From positions 2,297,501 through 2,361,500 of the forward strand of contig NZ_JUHB01000001.1 of assembly GCF_000799565.1 (NCBI RefSeq): a stretch of 64,000 bases of DNA, given 5' to 3'. The translations under genes were made by a program, and so were the position numbers. The number at the start of each line of letters is the position of its first letter. The stretch's first letter is position 1. Origin of the DNA: Cellulophaga sp. Hel_I_12 (GTDB lineage Bacteria; Bacteroidota; Bacteroidia; Flavobacteriales; Flavobacteriaceae). Below are positions 37,060-45,840 of the stretch, in pieces. The notes below the pieces were generated by a model. That model searched no databases. It was not told where the DNA came from and worked only from the letters and a program-made list of their open reading frames with translations.

Positions 37060-38157
37060 TTACAATCCCTTTTTTGTTTCTTCTACCACGTATTTCATTA
37101 CTTGTTTTAGATCTTTTGTCTTTTCAAATATTCTTAATTGACGATCTGCGCCTGAACCTTGTTGTAGCATTTGGTAAACAAAGTTAACCTCGTTTCTGCA
37201 TCCCAATTCGTCTACAACATCATCAATAAATTCTAGAAGCTCATTAATTAAAGTTTCATAAGGCACCTCTTCTTCTTTTCCAAAATCGATAAGTTTGGCT
37301 TCAATGCCCCACCTAGCGGCCCTCCATTTATTTTCATTAATTAAAATTCTTCGATAGGATCTAAAGCTTTGGTTTTTTTGATGTAGTTTGCTTAATTTGG
37401 CAATAATACATTGCATTATTGCTGCAACACAGGTTACCTCATCAACCGTCATCATCATGTCACAGATTCTAAATTCTACCGTTGGATAAACGGGATGTAA
37501 GCGAATGTCCCACCATATTTTTTTGCCATTGTCGATACAATTTGTTTTTACAAGCACCTCAACAAACTTATCATATTCAGCAACACTTGCAAAATAAGGG
37601 GGAATCCCCGTTCTAGGGAATTTATCAAAAACTTTAGAACGAAATGACTTAAACCCAGTTTCTCGACCTTCCCAAAAAGGAGAATTAGTAGAAAGTGCAT
37701 ACAAATGAGGTAAAAAATACCGCGCAATATTCATAATTTGTAAGCCCTCTTCTCGACTGGGAATACACACATGTACGTGCATTCCAAAAATTAGATTTGA
37801 TCTTGCCACATCCTTCATTTCGGCAATTAGTTGATCGTAACGCGGATCTGGCGTTATTAATTGCTCGCTCCAATGGGAAAAAGGATGAGTCCCTGCCGCT
37901 GCAACTTTTAAATCTTCTTTCGCGGCTAGTTCAATAATTTGTTGTCTTAAGTACGAAATTTCATCACGTGCTTCAGTGATATTTTCACAGATATTCGTGC
38001 CCATTTCGACCACAGACTGATGCATTTCTTCTTTAATACGTTCTTTTAAAAAAATTTTACCACCTTCTAAAATTTTCGACATTTGAGAGCGAAGCTTTAG
38101 AGAGTCTCCTTCTAAAATTTGGAATTCTTCTTCAATCCCAATTGTAAATTTATGCAT
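37060..38157 (-). CDS. carboxylate-amine ligase, GCS2/YbdK family
   Basis: This 365-residue protein belongs to the GCS2 (glutamate-cysteine ligase type 2, YbdK) family with the glutamine-synthetase fold. The opening MHKFTIGIEEEFQIL with its Glu-rich metal site is diagnostic. Further family motifs are VVEMGTNICENITEAR, GMHVHVCIP, WWDIRLHPVYPTVEFRICD and NKWRAARWG. YbdK-like enzymes ligate glutamate weakly to cysteine in vitro, but the physiological substrate is generally unknown. It sits between an ATP-grasp ligase and a glutamine amidotransferase in a tight operon, which strongly suggests an amide-bond step in a small-molecule or peptide pathway rather than glutathione synthesis. Confidence 0.88.
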   Translation of the reverse strand: MHKFTIGIEEEFQILEGDSLKLRSQMSKILEGGKIFLKERIKEEMHQSVVEMGTNICENITEARDEISYLRQQIIELAAKEDLKVAAAGTHPFSHWSEQLITPDPRYDQLIAEMKDVARSNLIFGMHVHVCIPSREEGLQIMNIARYFLPHLYALSTNSPFWEGRETGFKSFRSKVFDKFPRTGIPPYFASVAEYDKFVEVLVKTNCIDNGKKIWWDIRLHPVYPTVEFRICDMMMTVDEVTCVAAIMQCIIAKLSKLHQKNQSFRSYRRILINENKWRAARWGIEAKLIDFGKEEEVPYETLINELLEFIDDVVDELGCRNEVNFVYQMLQQGSGADRQLRIFEKTKDLKQVMKYVVEETKKGL

Positions 38158-38180
38158 GGGTATCTTGGTTTTTAAAACTA

Positions 38181-39281
38181 CTATTTACTTTTTTTAGCCG
38201 TTGATGTTTTTTTTATGGGTGCCTTTTTAACAGCTTTTGGTTTTGGTTTAGGCATTGTTGGTTTTATAACCGTTTTCTTTGCTTCTGCCGCATTTTTTAA
38301 ATTTGGCTTTTTTGGTGCTTTTTTTGATGGCGACACACAGTTTTCAATAAAAGACCCCCAAGAGGTATTGTTCTGCTTTGGCTTGTGAGCGAGGGCTTTT
38401 TCTACAGCTAATTTTGCAGAATGCATAACAATCCAATCAAAATTTTCTTGTCCTACAGAATTAATATCTGCATCAGGAGCAGGGTTGCAAAAATCAATGG
38501 CATAAGGGATGCCATTGCGTACGGCAAATTCTACGGTATTAAAATCGTAGCCTAAAGCTTTGTTTAATTTTAAAGTATAGTCATGAATGGTTTTCATTAA
38601 CTTTTTATGCTCTTCACCTTTGGTTTTTGGTTCAGTTGCATACCGGGCATGAAATTCATTTCTGGGCTCATACGGCATAATATGTACATACTTTTGGCCT
38701 AATGAATACACGCGGTAATAGTCATCAAAAATAATTTCTTCTTGCAACATCATGACCAATTGTTCGGTTTCTTCATGCTTTGCAAAAAGATCGTCCATAT
38801 TTTCAACGCGATACACACTCTTCCATCCGCCTCCGTCGTGAGGTTTCATATAAGCAGGAAAACCAATGTAATTAAAAATATACTCCCAATCTAAAGGAGC
38901 TACCAGGTTTCTAAAAGAAGTGTCCGAGGTATTGTCGGGCCTTACTTTTGAAGGTAACAGTACGGTTTTAGGAACAGGAATCCCCAACTGCATCGCCAAA
39001 CAATTATTAAAAAATTTTTCATCTGCACTCCACCAAAATGGATTATTAATCACCGTGGTTCCCAATAAGGCCGCATTTTTTAAATAGGCCCTGTAAAAAG
39101 GTACTTCTTGTGAAATTCTATCCACTATAACATGGTAACCATAGTCGATACCTTGTTGTACTTTATCAATTTTAACAGCTTCTGCAATTACTTTTCCATT
39201 CCCTAATTCGTTTACTTTATCAATAAAGGCCCATGGAAACGTATCTTCCATGCCGAATAATATTCCTACTTTTTTTACCAT
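38181..39281 (-). CDS. ATP-grasp ligase with lysine-rich C-terminal tail
   Basis: This 366-residue protein carries an ATP-grasp-like domain (about residues 1-300). The YMKPHDGGGWKSVYRV stretch is the ATP-binding lysine and glycine loop, VMMLQEEIIFDDYYRVYSLG the adenine region, and YDFNTVEFAVRNGIPYAIDFCNPAPDADINS the metal-binding end. The last 50 residues are low complexity, with 18 Lys plus many Pro and Ala (KKAPKKP, MPKPKPKAVKKAP), like a histone H1 tail. This tail may bind nucleic acid or an acidic polymer, or could be a site of modification. The gene lies 23 bases upstream of the GCS2 gene. An amide- or peptide-forming activity is inferred from the fold. Confidence 0.78.
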   Translation of the reverse strand: MVKKVGILFGMEDTFPWAFIDKVNELGNGKVIAEAVKIDKVQQGIDYGYHVIVDRISQEVPFYRAYLKNAALLGTTVINNPFWWSADEKFFNNCLAMQLGIPVPKTVLLPSKVRPDNTSDTSFRNLVAPLDWEYIFNYIGFPAYMKPHDGGGWKSVYRVENMDDLFAKHEETEQLVMMLQEEIIFDDYYRVYSLGQKYVHIMPYEPRNEFHARYATEPKTKGEEHKKLMKTIHDYTLKLNKALGYDFNTVEFAVRNGIPYAIDFCNPAPDADINSVGQENFDWIVMHSAKLAVEKALAHKPKQNNTSWGSFIENCVSPSKKAPKKPNLKNAAEAKKTVIKPTMPKPKPKAVKKAPIKKTSTAKKSK

Positions 39282-39302
39282 TTTTTCTAATGTTTTTAGT
39301 TC

Positions 39303-40013
39303 TTAAAAATAATTTTCTATGTATTCCGGAAATACCATTTTCCACAAAGGCCAATCATGCGATATCCATTTTTTTTCATCATACCAATGGGTAATGCCTT
39401 TTTCATTTAAAATAGCAGACATTCGTTTATTTTTGTCAAGACAAATATCCCAGTCAGAAGTGCTTAAAACAATCTGCATATGTTCAAATTTCCAGCCTTC
39501 CTCATGTTGCATAAATTCATCTGGACAATTATAATAAATACGCATATCATCTAAGAGCGGTGTCATATTTCTTATGCTAAAAGCGGCACTCATGGCTATT
39601 AAATGACTCACTAGATCGGGGAATCTAAAAGCGGTATTGGCGGCATGGTATCCTCCAAAACTTACCCCCGCAACCGCAATTCTGTGCACGTTACACTCTT
39701 TCTGAATGTAGGGTATTAATTCATCTTTCAAAAACTGCATATACAATTCATAGTTGTGTATTTTTGTTGCAGAATCCATATGGTCATCATAAAACGAAAT
39801 CATATCAATCGTTTCGACATTATATAGCTTAATACGCCCTTGGTCTACATACTTCATTACCGATGCAGATAAGCCAAAATCTGTATTTTGTGTATATTGC
39901 CCCCCTGAAGAAGGAAACATTAAAATAGGGTAGCCCCAGTGACCCGAAATTTCCAAATTAATATTTCTTCCTAAGGTATTTGAATAATAAGGAATGTGAT
40001 TTATGTTTGCCAT
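39303..40013 (-). CDS. alpha/beta-hydrolase esterase (first gene of the amidoligase operon)
   Basis: This 236-residue serine hydrolase resembles the esterase D / COG4947 group. The nucleophile elbow is AGVSFGGYHAA, the N-terminal PILMFPSSGGQYTQN carries the oxyanion loop, and the C-terminal WISHDWPLWK probably holds the catalytic His. It has no signal peptide, so it is likely cytoplasmic. It lies 21 bases before the ATP-grasp gene and leads the operon. In this context it may release or transfer the product by ester or amide hydrolysis. Confidence 0.8.
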   Translation of the reverse strand: MANINHIPYYSNTLGRNINLEISGHWGYPILMFPSSGGQYTQNTDFGLSASVMKYVDQGRIKLYNVETIDMISFYDDHMDSATKIHNYELYMQFLKDELIPYIQKECNVHRIAVAGVSFGGYHAANTAFRFPDLVSHLIAMSAAFSIRNMTPLLDDMRIYYNCPDEFMQHEEGWKFEHMQIVLSTSDWDICLDKNKRMSAILNEKGITHWYDEKKWISHDWPLWKMVFPEYIENYF

Positions 40014-40138
40014 CGTACTTTTATTAAATATAGCCTAAATATTTTATTTTTTAATGTCAAAGAGCCATTTAATTAATAAATAGTCTTAAAATACCATAGT
40101 ATTCTTAAAAAAGAAAACGCACATTATAAAATATAATA

Positions 40139-40948
40139 ATGAATTTTGAAATTGATTACATAAGTGCTAAAGGAGGATTTTTTTCAGCTTCCTTACATAG
40201 AAAAGTAACTTTTAGATTAGTTGCACCTTCTATGTATACCCATGCAAGCCATACGTTTCCTGTACTATTGATGAATGATGGTCAGGATTACACAAATATG
40301 CATTTAGAAAAAATCTTAACTGCCGCTTTCAACGATAAGAAAATTTCTCCATTTGTTTATGTAGGTATTGAGGCTAATGAAAACCGAATTCAAGAATATG
40401 GAACAAGCATTTCGGCTGATTTTAAAGGAAGAGGCTCAAAAGCACATGATTATGCGAAATTTATTGTTGAGGAATTCATTCCTTTTTTACAAAAAGAGTA
40501 CAAAATCTCAACAAACAATGAAGATTGGGTGTATGCGGGCATGTCATTAGGGGGCTTATCGGCCATGGATATTGTTTTAAATCATTCTCATAAATTTGGA
40601 AAAGTTGGAGTTTTTAGTGGTTCTTTTTGGTGGCGAAACAAGGCCTATATAAAAAATGATAAGGCAGATCGAAGCAGACTAATTTTAGAAGTCATAAAGA
40701 ATTCAAGGTTCGCCTCTCATCTTAAATTTTGGTTTCAGTGCGGGTCTGAAGATGAAAAAGCGGATAGAAATGGCAATGGGATTATTGACGCTATTGATGA
40801 CACACAAGAGGTCATAAAAGAATTGAAATTAAAAGGCTATAAAGCACCGAAAGCAATTAGCTATGTAGAAATTTCGGGAGGTAAACACGATTTGCATACG
40901 TGGAGTCAGGCATTTCCAAAATTTATCCGTTGGGCATTTGGCAAATAG
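40139..40948 (+). CDS. putative esterase, alpha/beta hydrolase (divergent from the amidoligase operon)
   Basis: This 269-residue protein is a second alpha/beta-hydrolase, of the putative-esterase (esterase D / Fes-like) family. The nucleophile elbow is YAGMSLGGLSAMD, the N-terminal half has FPVLLMNDGQDYTNM and FVYVGIEANENRIQEYG, and the catalytic His is probably in ISGGKHDLHTW. The family includes siderophore and peptide esterases. No signal peptide is seen. It is divergent from the minus-strand esterase gene with 125 bases between starts, so the two may share a control region. The two esterases belong to different subgroups, as their elbows and lengths differ, so they are not a recent duplication. 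Confidence 0.82.
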   Translation: MNFEIDYISAKGGFFSASLHRKVTFRLVAPSMYTHASHTFPVLLMNDGQDYTNMHLEKILTAAFNDKKISPFVYVGIEANENRIQEYGTSISADFKGRGSKAHDYAKFIVEEFIPFLQKEYKISTNNEDWVYAGMSLGGLSAMDIVLNHSHKFGKVGVFSGSFWWRNKAYIKNDKADRSRLILEVIKNSRFASHLKFWFQCGSEDEKADRNGNGIIDAIDDTQEVIKELKLKGYKAPKAISYVEISGGKHDLHTWSQAFPKFIRWAFGK

Positions 40949-40955
40949 TAATACA

Positions 40956-41195
40956 TCACTTTTGTTTCTGAGCGATAAACGCTTGTACTATTTTTTCTGC
41001 TTTCTCTTTATCAACTTCTTGTACAGACAATCTTATTGTAGATTGTGTTCCGCCCACAAAACCAGCAATAACACCTGAGTTCTGTTCATTTTTTTCTATA
41101 ACACCAATTCCCGCCTCTTCCAATAAGCCTTTTAAAAGAATTACTGATACTTGGTTTCCGCTATAAATCTTAGTGTACTTATTGCTATCACTCAT
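40956..41195 (-). CDS. DUF2007 domain protein
   Basis: This 79-residue protein matches the DUF2007 (putative signal-transducing) family: KIYSGNQVSVILLKGLLEEAGIGV at the start, followed by an IRLSVQEVDKEKAEKIVQAF end. The fold is probably a small ferredoxin-like domain. Its role is unknown. It is convergent with the esterase gene at 40139 (7 bases between stops) and lies 43 bases downstream of the NagX-like gene. Confidence 0.82.
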   Translation of the reverse strand: MSDSNKYTKIYSGNQVSVILLKGLLEEAGIGVIEKNEQNSGVIAGFVGGTQSTIRLSVQEVDKEKAEKIVQAFIAQKQK

Positions 41196-41238
41196 AAACT
41201 ATGTTTTTTTAAAGATATTGTTTCTATCGTATTTAAGA

Positions 41239-42330
41239 CTATACTTTAATAAAAATTTGTCTTTTGTACAAAAAATAGGCTAGCCCTAAGTAAAAACTTG
41301 TAACCGACAGCGCATAGAGCAAGGATGAGGCTTGCAAAGAGATCCCCTCGTATACATAAAAGGTGTGAAATAACCATGAATGGATTGAAGTTCCGGAAGC
41401 ATCAACCTTTATAAGTCCAAACAACTTAGCTATAAAACTTGATACAAAGAAAACAGCAATGGCATTTGCTCCTGCATACCTAAAGGCAGTCCCAAATTTT
41501 ATTTTTTTGATGTCTGTACAATAATAAATTAGGGCTAAAATTAAATTAGACCATCCCGCCGTGACTAGAACAAAACTACTTGACCATAGCGCTTTATTAA
41601 TTGGAAAAATAAGATCCCAAAAATGACCAATCAGCAGTAATGATCCACCAATACCCATTAAAATAGTGGCCTTTTTTTCTTGTTTTGAATTTAAAATTAG
41701 CCCTGTAAAAATGCCTAAAATACAACTTGCTACAGCAGGAATGGTACTTAAAAACCCTTCTGGATCGAAGTCTTTTTTCCACATATGGTTACCTAAAACT
41801 TTCAAATCTATATAATTTGCTAAATTATTAGGAGCCCTTTCAAAAGTAGATGCTACGCCTTCGACAGGAATAAAACCCATAGCTAACCAATAGCCTATTA
41901 AAATAAAAATGGTGATTGAGATTAGTGTCTTCCACTTAAAATTAATGAATAGTATGGATGTGATAAAGAAAACAACCCCTATTCGCTGTAAAACTCCCGG
42001 AAATCTAATACTTGAAAATTCCTTAAAAAAAGGAAACGTAATGGTAAAAGCCCCCAGAAAAAGTCCCAGTGCTATTAGTTTTAAACTTCTGACTGTAATT
42101 TTTTTATAGGTATTTGCAGTTGCTGTTTTGTTTTGATACGCAAAGGCGATAGAAGTGCCCACAATAAATAAAAAAAAGGGAAAAACTAAATCTGTTGGGG
42201 TATAGCCATGCCAATCCGCATGTAAAAAAGGAGCATAAACGGCGCCCCATGTACCTGGATTGTTTACTAGGATCATTAAGACAATGGTCATTCCTCTAAA
42301 AATATCAACCGCTACAATCCGATTTTTCAT
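41239..42330 (-). CDS. NagX/COG4299-like integral membrane acyltransferase
   Basis: This 363-residue membrane protein of about ten helices belongs to the COG4299 family, related to human heparan-alpha-glucosaminide N-acetyltransferase (HGSNAT). The family signature is at the N-terminus: VAVDIFRGMTIVLMILVNNPG and WHGYTPTDLVFPFFLFIVG, the latter with the conserved Asp. It may acylate an amino sugar or cell-wall component across the membrane, but no specific substrate is indicated. It is divergent from the TauE/SafE gene across 220 bases. Confidence 0.85.
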   Translation of the reverse strand: MKNRIVAVDIFRGMTIVLMILVNNPGTWGAVYAPFLHADWHGYTPTDLVFPFFLFIVGTSIAFAYQNKTATANTYKKITVRSLKLIALGLFLGAFTITFPFFKEFSSIRFPGVLQRIGVVFFITSILFINFKWKTLISITIFILIGYWLAMGFIPVEGVASTFERAPNNLANYIDLKVLGNHMWKKDFDPEGFLSTIPAVASCILGIFTGLILNSKQEKKATILMGIGGSLLLIGHFWDLIFPINKALWSSSFVLVTAGWSNLILALIYYCTDIKKIKFGTAFRYAGANAIAVFFVSSFIAKLFGLIKVDASGTSIHSWLFHTFYVYEGISLQASSLLYALSVTSFYLGLAYFLYKRQIFIKV

Positions 42331-42550
42331 TGCTGATCTTTTTTACTGCGTTTAAAGTTAACTATTTTACTTTAGTTTGATATACACCTCGCAGTAGATA
42401 CACCATCCTATAATATTTAGAAAGGGGGTACTCCTTCATTATATTTCTTTTTGTCTTTCCTTAGCGAAGCTATGGGCCTTACAACGTTTGGCATAAAATA
42501 ACAAACTAATGGTCGGCGAATCCTAAAAAATCTAAATCAGTTCAATACTT

Positions 42551-43336
42551 TTGCTTTTTAACCTTAATAAAAAACTTTCGGTGTTCTACGCATTAGCTGC
42601 AAATACAACAACAACTTCATGGGTTTTGGCCTTTTTGGCAGCGTTTATTTTAGGTATTTCAAAGTCTGGAATTAAAGGAATTGCTATCATCATTGTAACG
42701 CTTATGGCCCTTGCGTTTGGAGCTAAAGAATCTACTGGTTTAATTGTTCCTTTATTAATTGTCGGCGATATTTTTGCGGTAATCTATTACAACCGTCACG
42801 CCCAATGGAATTATATTGTTAGATTTTTACCATGGATGGTATTTGGGGTTTTAATCGGCGTTTTTATAGGGAAAGACTTGGATGAAGAAACCTTTAAATA
42901 CGGAATGTCTTTTATTATTCTCGGGAGTGTTATTATAATGTATTGGTGGGATCAACGTAGCTCTAAAAACGTTCCAACGCATTGGGCTTTTGGTAGTTCT
43001 ATAGGTATCTTGGCTGGGATTACCACTATGATTGGAAACCTTGCTGGCGCATTTTCCAACATTTTTTTCTTGGCGATGCGATTACCTAAAAATGAATTTA
43101 TTGGTACGGCAGCTTGGTTATTTTTTATTGTCAATGTTTTTAAACTGCCGTTTCATGTTTTCGTTTGGCACACCATCACTCCAGAAACCTTACTCATAAA
43201 TCTAAAATTAGTTCCTGCCATTGCAGTGGGACTATTTGTGGGTGTGCGCTTAGTTAAAATCATAAAAGATGGCTTTTACCGGAAAATGATTCTTGTTTTA
43301 ACGGCTTTAGGCGCCTTATTGATTTTACTTCAATAA
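42551..43336 (+). CDS. TauE/SafE family membrane permease
   Basis: This 261-residue protein has about eight membrane segments and fits the TauE/SafE (sulfite exporter / permease) family. Recognisable are AAFILGISKSGIKG near the start and GILAGITTMIGNLAGAFSNIFFLAMRLPKNEFIGTAAW, the second-half repeat. It is predicted to export a small anionic sulfur or organic acid compound. No ATG is available at the front: the candidates are TTG 42551 and GTG 42581, and I take the longer version. The start is therefore uncertain by ten codons. Confidence 0.82.
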   Translation: MLFNLNKKLSVFYALAANTTTTSWVLAFLAAFILGISKSGIKGIAIIIVTLMALAFGAKESTGLIVPLLIVGDIFAVIYYNRHAQWNYIVRFLPWMVFGVLIGVFIGKDLDEETFKYGMSFIILGSVIIMYWWDQRSSKNVPTHWAFGSSIGILAGITTMIGNLAGAFSNIFFLAMRLPKNEFIGTAAWLFFIVNVFKLPFHVFVWHTITPETLLINLKLVPAIAVGLFVGVRLVKIIKDGFYRKMILVLTALGALLILLQ

Positions 43337-43378
43337 TCCCTACTTGGTGCTAAGCGAGAGCCTCATAAAACCTCGTGA

Positions 43379-44833
43379 TTAAAATGCGAAACTATCCAAA
43401 TCCCAAAGAAGGGGCAACACAAAATACACTATAAGGGTTAGTAAAATTATAGATATTAAATTCATCCAAAATCCTGCTTTTATCATATCGGCAATTTTTA
43501 AGTAGCCAGACCCAAATACTACTGCGTTTGGTGGCGTTGCTACCGGGAGCATAAAAGCACAAGATGCTGCAACGGTAGTAGCTACCATTAATATAAACGG
43601 ATTTACATTGAGGTTTAAGGCTATAGGAGCTAAAATGGGCATCAGCATGGCGGTCGTCGCTAAGTTTGAGGTTACTTCCGTTAAGAAATTTACTGCAGCT
43701 ATGATGATTAAAATTAACAAGAAAAAAGATAACCCTTCTAATAATCCCATTTGATTGCCAAGCCAAACCGCTAAACCTGTTGTTTCAAAACCTGTTGCTA
43801 GCGCCATACCACCTCCGAATAAAAGAATAATTCCCCAAGGGATTTTTATGGCATCTGACCAAATAATTAATGGTTTATTTTTCTTGCTCGATGGCAAAAC
43901 AAAGAGTACTACTGCTGCCGTAATAGCAATGACAGTATCGTCAATACCTGGAATTAATTTTTGAAGAATAAAAGACCGGGTTATCCAACATAAGGCGGTT
44001 AGTATAAAAACTAAAAAAACAATTTTTTCTTCTTTTTTAATGGGTCCTAGTTCTAGTAAAAGTCGTTTTATTTCTTGTTTTCCTCCAGGAAATTCGGTTT
44101 GCTTAAAAGTGTAGGCAACTCGCGTTAAGTACAACCAAGCAATACCCAGTAATACAATAGATATAGGCAATCCAAATTTTATCCACTGCGAAAATGTAAT
44201 TTCTATACCGTAAGTTTTTTGAACAAAGCCGGCAAAAACAAGGTTGGGTGGTGTGCCAATTAGGGTGGCAATACCCCCTATAGATGCGGCATAGGCGATA
44301 CTTAGCATTAATGTTTTTCCAAAAATAGAATTTTCATTTTCATCGGTGGTAGGGTTGTCTTTGAGCGTTGAAACTATAGACATCCCCATGGGTAACATCA
44401 TCACAGCGGTTGCTGTGTTTGAAATCCACATCGATAAAAAAGCTGTAGCCACCATAAACCCTAGAATGATCCGATAAATATTAGTTCCTATAAGGTTGAT
44501 GATATTGAGGGCCATTCTTTTATGCAAGTTCCATTTCTCAATGGCGATGGCTAGAATAAAACCTCCTAAGTATAAAAAAACATATTTATCGCCAAAAGCA
44601 GCTGTGGTTTCGCTACTATTTAAAATTCCGGTTGCAGGAAATAGTATAATAGGCAAAAGGGAGGTTACGGCAATGGGAACCGCTTCGGATATCCACCAAA
44701 TAGCAATCCATAGGGTGATACCTACCATGATAAAAGCATTACTCGACATTCCTACAGGTGGCTGAAGAATCAAAAACACTATAAAAACTAAAGGACCGAG
44801 GAGTAAGGAAAGTAACTTTTTGCTCAAATTCAT
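43379..44833 (-). CDS. SLC13/DASS family anion:sodium symporter
   Basis: This 484-residue protein is a divalent-anion:Na+ symporter (DASS). The two substrate/sodium clamp motifs are visible: FLSMWISNTATAVMMLPMG, and EVTSNLATTAMLMPILAPIA in the second half. The C-terminal CAFMLPVATPPNAVVFGSG is also characteristic. It should import dicarboxylates (succinate, malate) or sulfate using sodium, fitting a marine lifestyle. It is convergent with the TauE/SafE gene, 42 bases between stops. Confidence 0.9.
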   Translation of the reverse strand: MNLSKKLLSLLLGPLVFIVFLILQPPVGMSSNAFIMVGITLWIAIWWISEAVPIAVTSLLPIILFPATGILNSSETTAAFGDKYVFLYLGGFILAIAIEKWNLHKRMALNIINLIGTNIYRIILGFMVATAFLSMWISNTATAVMMLPMGMSIVSTLKDNPTTDENENSIFGKTLMLSIAYAASIGGIATLIGTPPNLVFAGFVQKTYGIEITFSQWIKFGLPISIVLLGIAWLYLTRVAYTFKQTEFPGGKQEIKRLLLELGPIKKEEKIVFLVFILTALCWITRSFILQKLIPGIDDTVIAITAAVVLFVLPSSKKNKPLIIWSDAIKIPWGIILLFGGGMALATGFETTGLAVWLGNQMGLLEGLSFFLLILIIIAAVNFLTEVTSNLATTAMLMPILAPIALNLNVNPFILMVATTVAASCAFMLPVATPPNAVVFGSGYLKIADMIKAGFWMNLISIILLTLIVYFVLPLLWDLDSFAF

Positions 44834-44966
44834 GGGATAGCTAGTTATAAATATAAAATAAAGCTAAAGATAGAAAAGATGACGTACATAATACATTTCT
44901 TTTATGGCCATGAACCTATAGACCATTAAGTGTATCATTATCAGGTTTGAAATAGGATGTCAACTT

Positions 44967-45746
44967 TTAAGCTTTAGGGTCTTGCGCATAAATTTTACTC
45001 ATCAGTGCATATAAGTCTGGATGCTTTTTTTTAAATTTTTTAGGTTGATTAAAAAAGTATTCACTAGCTACGCTTAAAAATTCGATTTTACTTGTTGCGC
45101 CATAGGGGTTTATGTCTGAGTCATTTTCTTTGATGTCGGTAATCTCTTCGTGCATGGCATTTAACCAAGGTAGTACAAATTGTTGTTGCATTAAACTTTC
45201 TGGAATTCCGTCTACAGCACCGTCCGCTTTATCAATTAAGTGCACAAACTCATGAATACCTACATTACTTTTACTTTGCTGTTGACTAAACCCCGCTCGT
45301 AAGGCAGACAGTGAAAGTATCATCAAACGGTTCATGGTGCCCGAACCTACTTTCCCTAAAATATTTCTTTTTTCACCTTCAAATTGATGGTCTTCATTAA
45401 AGGCGTCCTTATAAAGTAATACTTCGTTGATATTTCGATATCGTAGCCCAGCGAAACCAAAGAGAGGAATTACGGCACTTGATGCTACCAACAATCGATC
45501 TGTATCGTCAATTTCCACTTTTACACCTGTAATGCTTACCGTATTAAAAAAATACAAAATTTCTTCCTCAAATCTGAGCTTTTCTGGAGCGGATAAAGCC
45601 GCATAAAAATAGACCTTATCGTTTAAAATAGCACTCCAATGCTGATCGAAAGACTTATTTTTAGTCGGTTTTTTACCAAACCAAATATTCCAAAGTAAAA
45701 TAAACATCAACAAAAAAGGCAATGCCCAAAGAATCCACATGTACAT
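44967..45746 (-). CDS. MtfA-family zinc-dependent peptidase (M90)
   Basis: This 259-residue protein is an MtfA-like metallopeptidase, with an N-terminal membrane helix (MWILWALPFLLMFILLWNIWFG) and a cytoplasmic catalytic domain. The zinc motif is HEFVH (HExxH) in VGIHEFVHLIDKADG, and the third ligand Glu is probably in KIEFLSVASEYFF. The E. coli relative (no membrane helix) inactivates the Mlc repressor, but Bacteroidota have no such PTS control, so the role here is unknown. The start is ATG 45746 or ATG 45740 (MWILW). Confidence 0.85.
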   Translation of the reverse strand: MYMWILWALPFLLMFILLWNIWFGKKPTKNKSFDQHWSAILNDKVYFYAALSAPEKLRFEEEILYFFNTVSITGVKVEIDDTDRLLVASSAVIPLFGFAGLRYRNINEVLLYKDAFNEDHQFEGEKRNILGKVGSGTMNRLMILSLSALRAGFSQQQSKSNVGIHEFVHLIDKADGAVDGIPESLMQQQFVLPWLNAMHEEITDIKENDSDINPYGATSKIEFLSVASEYFFNQPKKFKKKHPDLYALMSKIYAQDPKA

Positions 45747-45840
45747 AATTAAAATTTTAAGTGCTGAGTTTTAAGTTAATCACATAAAGTTCAGGTGTCA
45801 ACTTCAAGCACAAGTTTAAAAAAACACCATCAACAAACAA

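Noticed and set aside
37060..38157. Glutathione synthesis gene (glutamate-cysteine ligase)
   Set aside because: The protein is of the GCS2/YbdK type and no glutathione synthetase is clearly present; the neighbouring amidotransferase and ATP-grasp proteins suggest another product.
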